Positions 32,101 through 39,834 of a stretch of DNA of 64,000 bases are shown in pieces. The notes below the pieces were generated by a model. That model searched no databases, was not told where the DNA came from, and worked only from the letters and a program-made list of their open reading frames with translations. The translations under genes and the position numbers were made by a program. The number at the start of each line of letters is the position of its first letter. The stretch's first letter is position 1. The DNA comes from Cafeteria roenbergensis (taxonomy: Eukaryota; Sar; Bigyra; Bicosoecida; Cafeteriaceae): assembly GCA_008330645.1 (NCBI GenBank), contig VLTN01000016.1, positions 434,001-498,000 on the forward strand, read 5' to 3'.

Positions 32101-33022
32101 CGACCGTCACGATGGCGTCCACGCTCGAGAGCACGGATCCGGTGGAGGCCTCCTTGGGAGGCACGGTCAGCTTGGCGACGGGCGAGAGGGTGTCGCCGAG
32201 CCAGACGACCACGGAGTCGTCCCGGAAGCCGGCCACTAGGACCGACCTGCCGGCCACAGAGGCGGCGCTGGAGCTGGGCGAGGGGCCGAGCCTGCCAACC
32301 ACGGACGCAAACGCTGCGTCCACGATTGCGGCGCCAGCGCGCAGCGTGCGGCGCCGGGTCCAGGTCGCCGTCTCCCAGATGATGGCCCGCTCCGCAGACA
32401 CTGTCAGCAGCAGGGAGCCGTCCGGGGACGCGACCACGCGCTGGACGGCGGCCCTGTGGGCTCGCAGCACTGCAAGGGGGGCGGCGCCGGGCCCGATGCC
32501 GGCCCGGGAGCTGCTGTGGGCGGCGGGAGGCCCGCGCTCGGCGTGGTCGTCGGGCGAGCCCAGGCCGAACACGCGCACCGCGCCGTCTGCGCACCCCAAG
32601 TAAAGCTCGTCGCGGGCGCCCAAGGTCGGGCCGAAGGCGGCCGCCGTGGGACGAGAGCCGGAGTGGCCGACCCAGGCGTGGCGGTTGCCGTGCATCCAGA
32701 ACGCGTCCACGTTCGCGTGACGCCCGGCCAGAGCCAGCAAAGAGCAGTCGGGGGAGATGGCTGCCGCCGCGAACGGCGGACGCGAAGCGCTTGCGCGCTC
32801 GCGCGGGCGGTTGACCACGCGCAGCACCAGCCCGTCGCGCCGGTGCGCCGGCCGCGAGGGCCACACCTGCCCGGACGACGAGGCGAGGTCGCTGAGTGGT
32901 GCTTCGGAGTCGCCGTCCCATGCTGCCCACCCGCCGCTGCCGGCCTCGGTCCCGTCGTCCGGCGAGGCGCTAGGAGGGGCAAACGGTCGCCGCTGTGCCG
33001 CGACGCGAGGCCTGGCGAACAT
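26138..33022 (-). CDS. TBC1D31: TBC1D31-like WD40 / TBC / coiled-coil protein (2294 aa)
   Basis: Domain order: WD40 repeats at about residues 50-500 (ISPDCSLLALAGRHANVDAF, ASPDGSLLLTVSAERAIIW, LVAGFRDDSVVVW). Next is a long Ser/Gly-rich linker. A TBC-type helical domain lies at about 1165-1385 (PDDQRLLAWRFLLRLPGN, WLPNFVFPFVKL, ELCIAMVLNFAATFLQ, WAWPLLRSAFSEAL, VRLWDGLVA). Then FPAFSVDFQLKERERIRRAF leads into a very long Ala/Arg/Glu coiled coil (about 1510-1890), followed by a Ser-rich tail. This order, and the phrase before the coiled coil, match TBC1D31 (WDR67), a centriolar-satellite and cilium-assembly protein in animals. The usual TBC catalytic Arg and Gln fingers are not evident, as in TBC1D31, so GAP activity is doubtful. 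The start is the ATG at 33022; the longer frame begins with GTG. Confidence 0.82.
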   Translation of the reverse strand: MFARPRVAAQRRPFAPPSASPDDGTEAGSGGWAAWDGDSEAPLSDLASSSGQVWPSRPAHRRDGLVLRVVNRPRERASASRPPFAAAAISPDCSLLALAGRHANVDAFWMHGNRHAWVGHSGSRPTAAAFGPTLGARDELYLGCADGAVRVFGLGSPDDHAERGPPAAHSSSRAGIGPGAAPLAVLRAHRAAVQRVVASPDGSLLLTVSAERAIIWETATWTRRRTLRAGAAIVDAAFASVVGRLGPSPSSSAASVAGRSVLVAGFRDDSVVVWLGDTLSPVAKLTVPPKEASTGSVLSSVDAIVTVGSPDGGEAVEAGLLAGHEARACPPWTALVAAGTRTGSVLVWTVSPGAAALRSIVDMPASAAAVVKVMLLPRAAPGAGGRGLHPGSLWGVRLAVLDDAGTVRVLARDGSAWRALAEVAGGAAPVVDVAVRWAGAGLLGDSLEGGSLLCGEEEHGQAEGRGIASSSRRRSRPGLGARSASPSRSATETSSGSGPSSAFLGDGGRDRDIHGSGEHTRGAPVGRFTGDSESKSDGASLDVVDMEVGQEGARRQTERTQGPRPVRVTARARVSVTGQPAPPSQKRRGQLPVAWDAASESRGGSPAGASGASDVVSGSGSGSGSGSSATASGAAADGEGGPASESEYRHSESTWGQRGQAGHSSRSSSRSNNNGSSRGGGGLASGSGYAAGAEAGSSATGGSSASSSGPFSGRRHGATSADRRRSGGSEASGGFEGGSDQSYGEGYDEGEAEEEAGWAGVPSRVEVLVCLRSDGTAEVFELSSALRWRRRVQLRAAGLASGEGRRVEALMAKGGALRIGRAGRMRERAEAERAQAEADGRARQEAVAARGGAAGGGRGGGGGGGGGGDGRGGGASGPPPSSGPVRSGWAARLPVASRSTPAEASFILDRAFARARAAVDRARELEALHRAAPAGLEPADVHPGTAAAGHTGDPTGLLREPRGRAHPSCSPAAGAAEGGMPGVPRPVRAYDGWGAAEGAVPDVPDPARIHGGNVFADPPAAGWSDRLVLTGRQPPSSAHPALATALADAASLAMPLDGDGGPQSAPFGRSGRRAWPPAHPRSANPNAPSGAGAERAARGGGGLSTATRQRLAKRRVAAVAAVAGASPDRAAEGFAGSFSRGQVPAVHQLAAMATGGSAVTDASLRALLQRGGGAFPDDQRLLAWRFLLRLPGNARAFHDLRSAGQHPAFDDLGDRFPMRSRRLLSALQDTVSVLAHWCPALADAPWLPNFVFPFVKLTTSGSPAPALVRCELCIAMVLNFAATFLQAFPMAPVQTLGAAEAALRTCDPRLADHLAMLGVTPERWAWPLLRSAFSEALPRSRWVRLWDGLVARAATPARAVAAAVAYLRLHRSRLLAVRAPARPSLNGRGAAAAAALAPPSHAGPPVSPGTAEVCALLRQHLPTDMGALERLIQETWQRVPADVWAVASPGNASRLWPGIAGGSDPDGAADCQGAPGGAGGSAAGSGAGDEGGPAVWMPQADVYPSLGRFPAFSVDFQLKERERIRRAFEAEERRFAAAEAADAEAMAAAARGRAAADAAAVAVAVEERRSREAAAERAQAEAEERAREQGAQHRRTAALAALEAGESAALEAARARRSIAAARRHEAAADADRRARARAASMARAERSRIAEEEARARARILALRRGLEATAAAEEEAAAAEARSAAAEEAAVVAEWQAEEEERAVRRRAREAAEAALLAVQSQGTRARVAARDAETSALERESALAEAAAARRARMAVEDEADWAAGRLRATAQREGTATATQQAVLRGRRQEAAARSRAEAVARRDAHAPMRAAADAVAEAEAEAHRLAQAAADRRGFAEDAERIGRRGAGAMDTEAAGLAASEHRLGVAYAQARGVLDAAREGPGASGVAWVADHSDSLDGYAGVDGEEDGGEFEDAPADGAAVGDGRSGRPEGDGSAEGGRAAAWRLATGRMGVDNPMSGFGREQAERRARRSARDAAAAAGAAAAAAVMGHAFSESSATEDRASAYGPPAAHGGLDAVVGRGRLLGHSDSASASASSAGMGPAPPRPGTASGRRSYSSRAAAQSLAPMAAGRWSSPESSPAVSIEAEARRPDGGRGGLERDPLARGGGESESWRSGPGSADLWSDSMDEGQPLAGYARRSRAPGAAATASSEEGPSRGPSSEGFGSGGSSSQGDRRVAARSSAGARHPADQLSPSPSELEDGGAHPVVVEAPLLAEPRRPRDTHSHDHAAPASVASGSSSSGSSAMHRLVAGRVSAAAGMRYGSSTGSSSPGRRGTGRVAGFGSDSGSQ

Positions 33023-33716
33023 GGCCGAACGCGCGCCCGCCGGGCCAGACACTGCGCTTCCCTGGGGTCCGTTCGCCCCTGTCCCGGTGCCTCGCGGCCG
33101 GGGGAGTGCCACGGGCCCCCAGCGAGAGGCGAGGCGGCTGGCTTGGCAGCCGAGGCCGGCTGCAGATTCAAACTGCGGCGGCAGAGCAAGTTACCAAGAG
33201 GCAGCCTCAACTACGCGCTGCGACCGCGCGCGACTGCCGCTGTCGGGCTCCCTGGACTGCGCGCTCCGCGCCCCCAGCTGTGTTTCCGCTCCACGCACTC
33301 CAACCGGCAGCCGCGTCCGCGCCTCGAGTAGAAGCCCGGGCCTTGTGGGGCGGGGCTGCCAAGGGCGGTCCGGTCGCTGGGCTGTTTGGCAACTGCTCCG
33401 GACGAAATCACCGGGAGCTGAGGTGCTCAAGGCGGTCAAAGTCCCGCGTGTCAAAACTGGCCGCCACTCCGTTGGAGGCGCGGCGCGGCTTGGCCGACGG
33501 CCGGACCCCAATTCTCCTCTCGCGTGGAAGCGGGCACGCGGCTTGTTCAACTTGGCGGGCAGCGACTTGACTTTCGCCGCGAACTGCCTCTCTGCGCCCC
33601 GGCGCAGCGAAGCGGGGGGGGGCAGTTCAACAAAGGCTTCGGCCCTGCAGAGTCGCTCCATTCCGGACAACCGTCACGGAACTCTGGGCATGCACTCTTG
33701 GCACCCGACTTGGAAC
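33023..33716. other. Divergent promoter region, about 690 bp
   Basis: This lies between the start of the TBC1D31-like gene (-) and the start of the secreted-protein gene (+). It probably holds both promoters and 5' leaders. I found no TATA box or clear operator by eye, and the open frames here have no family resemblance. Confidence 0.45.
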
Positions 33717-35208
33717 ATGCGCTCCATCATCGCTGCCCTCTGCGTGGCGGCCGCCGTGGCGGTCCCTACCTTCCCGCTTGACTGGCAGGTGAGTGCGCGA
33801 GTGGGCCGCGAGGGCCGCGCCCTGCGTGCGCGCCGAGCCCTCTTCCCGCCAACAGTCTTCGACAGGAGCGCTGCCGGATTTCCCGTTGCCCGCGGCCTTG
33901 GCCGCCGCCCAGCCCGCCGCCTCTCCCTTCGCCCTGCCATGGGCCCCATTTGTCCTGTGGGCGTCCTCGGCCTGGAGCGTGGGGGCGGGGCCTTCCGGCT
34001 GCCACGCCGGGCGCGGCGGCCGCTTCGGCGGAACTGCCTGCGCCTGAAGATCGTGCGCCCAAAGCCAGGTCTCGCAACCGACTGGCGGCTTCCGCCAGGC
34101 CCCTCGGGCAAGCGCTGCCCCTTTCTCGGCTCCGGGCTCGGCGAGCGGCGTGCGCCTCGTCTGCCGTTGACCGCCTGGCCCCTTGTCCCACCTCGACCGA
34201 CCCCGTTCCGCAGGCCATCACCACCGACAGCATCCTCCTGAACCAGGGCGGCTCCGTCAACCCCGACGGCTCCGTGTGCTGCTCGGCCAACGCCCCCCAG
34301 TGCAAGATCCAGACTGCCTTCCAGATGGCTCGCCAGTACTTCGCCTACTCCAAGGTGAGCTGTGGCGCGCGCGCGCGTCCCAGCTGCGCCTTGGCTCTTC
34401 TGTCGCGCGCATTCGCTGCGTGCTCGGCCAGCTCCCCGCGAGTGTTCGGCGCGCCACCTCGTCCCGCCGCCCTTGGGCCCGCAATTCCTCCCCGTCGCAG
34501 AACCTCACGGCCATGAAGAACCCGGACAACTCCGGTGTCATCACGGACTACTCCGTGGGCAAGGAGTACCAGGTGGACGGCCAGGGCAACTGCCAGGCGT
34601 ACTGCCCCCTCCCCAACCGCGGCAACGAGCTCTTCCCGTTCGCCATCGACCCGAACGCCACTCTCGTCGGCTCCACCCAGTGCGGCGCCCAGACCTGCCA
34701 GCACTGGCGCTTCGTTGAGGTGATCCCCATCCTCAACATCACCATGGAGGAGACCGACTCCTTCGTCGCCACCGTGAACGGCGCCCCCGCCCCTGTCTAC
34801 ATCACCCAGCACATCGAGCCCCTCGGCGAGCAGATCGGCGACGAGAACCAGACCTTCTCCCAGTGGCAGGACATGGACGGCAAGACCTTCGCCCCGTCCG
34901 TCTTCACCGTTGTCGGCGCCGCCTCTTGCCCCATGAGCCAGCAGTGCCAGGGCGACGACGATGGCCAGAACAAGCAGGACGACATGCCCATGACCGAGAA
35001 CTCCGAGCTCTTCCTCCGCTTCGGCATGAACGTGCCGGGCGAGGGCCGCCGCTCCGTGCTCTTCTCCGAGACCGCCGTCCGCTTCGAGGCCGCCCAGGCC
35101 GCCGCCAAGCGCACCCAGAAGCTCTCTGCCGCCCTCGAGGAGCAGATCGCCATGGTGCCCGCGCACCTCCAGGCGAGCGCCCGCGCCGCCCTCATGGCCC
35201 GCCTCTGA
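33717..35208 (+). CDS. Secreted protein, probably highly expressed; possible ependymin-like fold (306 aa)
   Basis: Exons 33717..33788, 34214..34354 and 34501..35208. Donors are GTGAGT, GTGAGC and acceptors CCGCAG, GTCGCAG; all joins are phase 0. Exon 1 is almost entirely a signal peptide (MRSIIAALCVAAAVAVPTF); an ATG 27 bases upstream is also possible. The mature part has many cysteines and N-glycosylation sites (NLT, NAT, NIT, NQT). The core reads ITDYSVGKEYQVDGQGNCQ, then CQHWRFVEVIPILNI, then PAPVYITQHIEPLGEQ. This alternation of YxxGKEYQVD..C and later W-containing strands recalls ependymin-related secreted proteins, but that is tentative. It ends in an Ala-rich helix. Codon choice is almost uniformly C-ending (ATC, AAC, TTC, CTC), far stricter than in neighbours, which suggests very high expression. 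Confidence 0.72.
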
Positions 35209-35562
35209 GCGCCAAGTCGTGCGCGATGCCTTGCTGATTGGCTGCCGTCCGCGACTGCCACGTTGCTATGTGGCTGGCGCGGAGTGGCACGCCTCGCACC
35301 GGCACGCTGATGCGCGACCGTCGTCAATGTGTGGCCGGTTTGCGCCTTTTCGCAACAAAGTCGGCCCATAGGCGCTTGTTGACACTTGCCTTCGGCCCGC
35401 ACTCTCTCACACATCTAAGCGTCGCGGCATGGCCTTGTCTCGTTGACAGGTCTTGCAGACCGTAGCCCTCAGGTCTAGCCGCTGGGCTCGGCAGGAGGCC
35501 CCGCAGGGGCGCGGTTGGCGATGGCGCCAGTGAGCCAGCCGCCGCCGCCAGGAGCCGCGCCG
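35209..35562. other. Convergent intergenic region
   Basis: About 350 bases between the stop codons of the secreted-protein gene (+) and the RCC1 gene (-). It is somewhat less GC-rich than its surroundings and should hold both 3' ends. No other feature is seen. Confidence 0.4.
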
Positions 35563-37124
35563 TCACTCCCCTGTCCCACGCACGGCAACGCACGCCATGT
35601 GGTTTCGCCCCGTGGCCAGCGCCTGCACTTCCCAGCCGTCGAGCCCGCCGCCATGCGGCCAGTACAGTGGCCGCGCCGCCCCGATGCGATGCGGATTCAT
35701 CATGTAGCACTTCATAGCGTCGACCGCTGCCGGCCGCCCTTCGCCCTTCATGTTGAGGAACCGCTCCACGCCGCAGCGGCCGTCGTTCGATCCGCAGCCC
35801 CAGGCCCACGCTCGGCCGTCGCTCCCGACCATGGCCGAGTGAATGTGGCCGCTCACAACGGCGCGAATCGGCCCCACACAGTCGTATGGGGGAGGCCACA
35901 CGCTCAATGGCGAGAGCGGGCAGCAGGCCGTGCCGTTCCGGACCCCGGACCCGAGCCGATACGGGGACAGCTCGTCCCACTCCGCGTGGCCGAAGCCGCC
36001 CGTCTTGCTGCCTAGGTTCCCGAGCACGCCCTTGTGGCACGTTCCAAACGAGAAGACGGCACCGTCGTCCGTCAGCGCGAGCGTGTGAGGCCCCTCTGCC
36101 CCGCCAGATGCCGCGCCCGACGGGCCGCCCTTGAACCCGGCCTGCCCGCGAGTGCAGGCCACGGCCACCACCCGTCGGCCGGAAAGCGCGCCACCGACTT
36201 GCCTGGGCACCAGCTGGCACCGCACTCGGGAGCCGACGCCCAGGTTTCCGTGGCCGCCCCAGCCCCACGCCAGCAGCCGGCCGTCGCGCGTCACTGCCGC
36301 TCCGTACACGGACCCCAGGCTCACTGCCAAGACGTCGCCGGCTCCCGAAGGCTTGACGCCACCGCTTGCGTCCGAACCGGCGCTTGCGGCAGCGCCGTGG
36401 GCGGCGGCCGCGGCTGCGCCGGCGCCGGTTGCGCCGCCTGCCTCCTCTGCGGCCTCGCCGCTCGCATGGGCACCCGCCGCGGCGCTCTCGTCTGGTGGCG
36501 GCATGCTCACCGGCTCTGGGAGGGCACAGTCCCGCTTGTGGCCGACTCCGAGGTTCCCCCACGCGTTCGAGCCCCACACCCACAAATGCCCCCCGACGAT
36601 GGCGGCGGAGCAACCGTGCTCGGCGTCCACCGCATGGGCTGGGCCGGACAGACCCACGAAGGCTGGCTCCTTCGCCGGCGCCGACGCTGCCCCAGCGGTG
36701 TCCCTGCCCAAGCAGCCCTTGTTGGCAGCCCCCCATGTGCAAACCCGCCCGTCTCGCAGCAGGGCAACGCCGTGCCAGTCCCCGCACACCGCGCGCGCCA
36801 CCGAAGCTCCCACGTCTCCAAGCACGCCAGTTGCGACGCGGGTGGGCCGGCTCACGTGCCTCTCGTGGCCCAAGCCGAGGCGCCCCTTGAAGTTGTTCCC
36901 GAACGAAAACAGCGCGCCAGCGTCGGTCACGGCAAAGGTGCAGCCCTGCTGCCCCCCCCCACAGGACACATGCACAACCCGCTCGAGACCCGCAACGGGG
37001 TACGGGATAGCGCAGCACCGCTGCTTCCCCTTGCCGGGGTGCGACACCCTGTCTTGGCCAAGCTGGCCGTCGCTGCCGCGCCCCCAGGTGAAGAGCTGCC
37101 CAGGGACATGTGCCAGACCCGCAT
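35563..37124 (-). CDS. RCC1-repeat seven-bladed propeller protein; 5' end unresolved
   Basis: Seven RCC1-type repeats can be counted: LFTWGRGSDGQLGQD, LFSFGNNFKGRLGLGH, VCTWGAANKGCLGRD, LWVWGSNAWGNLGVGH, LLAWGWGGHGNLGVGS, VFSFGTCHKGVLGNL and AWAWGCGSNDGRCGVE. That is one full propeller, ending with HMACVAVRGTGE. It may be a chromatin GEF or one of many RCC1-domain proteins; a Ran-specific role cannot be read. The frame is open to 37587, but no ATG exists on this strand between 37125 and 37594. The ATGs at 37124 and 37109 are out of frame with the first blade. So the first coding exon must be spliced in from elsewhere, or a non-ATG start is used. The end coordinate here is only approximate. 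An acidic/Ala-rich insert splits blades 4 and 5. Confidence 0.8.
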
Positions 37125-37448
37125 CTATGCTCGGCGCCGAACCGTCCCGCTCGCCGCCGCCCCGCGGGCCGGCACCTGCGGCGCAGGGATCAAGCGGTTG
37201 CACTGCAGGCAAACTGCTGAGAGTCGCAGACTCGGCCCCAAGGCCCGACCCCAAGACGCGCCCCGTGGGCTCACACTCGCTGGCCGCGGCCAGAATGACG
37301 ACGCAGCCCCGCTGTGTGTCCGCACACCCTGCGGCCGCAGCGTCGCGATGAGCGGCGCTGCAACGCTGCACTGACCAGGCTCTGCGCGGCGATTGTGGCC
37401 GAGGGTGGAGCGCACTCGCCCACTGGGGAGCGACTGGAAGCCCCTGAA
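37125..37448. other. Shared 5' region between the RCC1 gene and the sugar transporter
   Basis: About 320 bases between the last securely coding part of the RCC1 gene (-) and the transporter start (+). A bidirectional promoter is likely. The - strand frame remains open across it, so part may be RCC1 coding or 5' leader. Confidence 0.4.
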
Positions 37449-39582
37449 ATGATAGATTCGGAAGACCGCCTGGGGTTTGACGGCCTGTCGTCGGAGCGGT
37501 TTCTGGACTCCGAGGCAGCCTCGGTGATACTGCGCGAGGCGGCGGACAAGGCTGTGGAGGATGCGGAGCCGCCCCCTGAGCCTCCACTGCAGCCCATGGT
37601 GTTCATGTGAGCAGGGCGTCACCGTTCGGCGCGCTATGTGCGGCAGCGTGCTTGCTAGGTCGCGGCCTGGCAAGCCTGGTCCCGGCCTTGGAGCGCTTGC
37701 GGCGCGGGGCTGCCGGTGACACGTCGCGGCTGCGCGGGGTGGCTGCGCACTCGCCGTCGCGCGCCCCGGGAGCCTCCGTAGCCCCCCCCCCGGCTTTGTG
37801 GTGCATGCACAGTCCGCGTTTGATCGGTCGTCATCGTGCGGTGGCCACCCAAGCGCGCCTGGTGTTGACGCTGCCCTCCCGCCGCAGCTATGTCGTTCTG
37901 GTCGCGATGGGCGGGGCGCTGTTCGGCCTCGAGATCTCCAACATCTCGACCGCCCACGAGCTCCTCTGCAACCACGACTTCGCCAGCGTGTGCGGCCCGA
38001 AGGCCAAGTCGACCGCCTTCTTCCAGGGGCTCGTGACATCGTGCATCACTATCGGCGCGTTTTTTGGAACTGCAACGTCGGGAATTCCCCAGGAGCGGCT
38101 CGGCAGGAAGTTCACGCTGGTCGTCGCAAGCGTCATTTACATCGTTGGCGTGGTCATCGAGATCGTTTCGCCGTCCTACGCAATCCTTGTGACCGGGCGG
38201 ATCCTCGTTGGCATCGGAGTCGGCTGGTTTGCCGCGACCGTGCCCATGTACATTGCCGAGCTCAGTCCGTCCTCCATCCGCGGCCGCCTTGTCACTGCAA
38301 ATCAGGTAAGCCGTCGCCTGTGTGCGACAGGGCGCGGCACGGCACCCGAGCGGCCGGGCGAAAGGGCAGCTGCGACTGTGCCGCCCCTCGCGCTGCGTGG
38401 AATGCGCGCTCCTTCGCAGCTGAACATCTGCATTGGCATCCTCCTTGGATACGTGGTCAACTGGGGCTTTGCGGGAGGCGCCTCCCCGCCGTCGGCCACT
38501 GCCTGGCGCTGGATTTTGGGCGTGGGAGTTGCCCCCGCAGCAGTTTTGTTCTTCGCCTTTCTGCTCGTCACTCCGCGCAGCCCTCGCTGGCTGGCCAAGC
38601 AGCACAGGTGAGCGGCGCTCGGGCGTGGATGCGACGCGCTTGGCCTCCCTTGCGTGGAAGGAGGGGCCGAGAGCGAGGGCGCAGCCCGTCGGTTGGTACA
38701 ACCGCCGCCGCCGCCGAGCACCCATGCCCCACGCAGCCCAGCGCGCACACCTTCCCCTTCCGCAGGCACGAGGAGGCGCGGCAGGTCCTTCTCAGTCTGC
38801 GCGGAGACTACCCAGCCTTCGTGGAGTGGGAGCTGCAAGGCATGATTTCGGCAACCACCGAGTCGGCGAGCGGGTGGGCCAAGCTTCGCGAGCCTGCCGC
38901 GATGCGCACCGTCCTCGTTGGCATCGCCATCAGCGTCATCCAGCAGATTGTGGGGGTCAACTCCGTCAACGGGTACGCGCCCCAGATCCTCGTCTCCGCC
39001 GGCTTCAGCGGCAAGAGCTCCCTCACGCTGAGCATCGTGATCGGCGTCGTCAAGGTCGGCTTCGTTGCCGTGGCCTTGGGGCTCATGGACTGCCTCGGCC
39101 GCAAGACCCTCCTCATCGGGGGCACCGTCGTGATGGGCGCTTCCATGATCGTGCTGGGCGTGCTCCTGGACAAGTACTCCTCGGACCCCCCGACATCCGT
39201 CGCTTGGGGCTCGGCGTCGATGCTCTTCCTGGCCATGGCATCATTTGAGCTGGGCCAAGGGCCCGTCGTTTGGCTGCTCATGTCCGAGATCTTTCCCCTC
39301 AACATCCGCGGCGCGGCCATGTCGCTTGGGTCCGCCTCGAACTTCTTGTTCAACTTCATCGTCATGCTCACGTTCCCCCTGCTCAAGTCCCCGCACGCGC
39401 TGGGTGAGGGCGGTGTCTTCTACCTCTATTCTGGCATTTGCTTTGCATCGTGCGTCTTCATCGGGGTGTTCGTTCCCGAAACGCGCGGCCGAACGCTCGA
39501 GGACATCGAGCAAGTCTTCCGACGAGGCACCGACCGGAAGCCCGCGTCCTCCGCGGCTGTCGGCCTGGCGCTCAACCAATAG
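37449..39582 (+). CDS. MFS sugar porter (hexose transporter family), four exons (526 aa)
   Basis: Exons 37449..37606, 37888..38305, 38420..38607 and 38766..39582. Donors are GTGAGC, GTAAGC, GTGAGC; acceptors GCCGCAG, TTCGCAG, TTCCGCAG; frame is kept throughout. Exon 1 gives an acidic cytosolic N-terminus (MIDSEDRLGFDGLSSERFLD) and enters the first membrane helix at the splice (MVF|IYVVLVAMGG). Sugar-porter signatures are present in order: RLGRK after helix 2, GRILVGIGVGW, PRSPRWLAK (PESPRWL box), QQIVGVNSVNGYAPQI in helix 7, LGRKTLLIGG, and the C-terminal PETRGRTLEDIEQVF. Twelve helices fit. The expected role is uptake or facilitated exchange of a monosaccharide across the plasma membrane or an internal membrane. 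The exact sugar is not readable. Confidence 0.93.
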
Positions 39583-39834
39583 CCCCGCTCCATACGGCCC
39601 CGAAACTTCCTGTGTCGCTGGTCGCCCGTGATGCTCCCCCGCCAGCCCCAGCCGGGTCGGCTGCTCTGTTCTTGTCGCTCCCGCGCTCGGTCCGCACCGG
39701 GCAGCGACATGGCGTGGCTTCCTTTGCCTGTGCTCCTCAAGTTCATATGCGTGGATGCTGCGCAGGCCCAACCCTGCGCGCTCGCCCGTTCCAGTTTGCG
39801 GCGCGCGAGCTCTCGAAAGAGCGGAACGCCACGG

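Noticed and set aside
37125-38039. 304-aa frame on - antisense to the sugar transporter
   Set aside because: Arg/Pro-rich, no motifs; the + strand there encodes transporter helices and loops.
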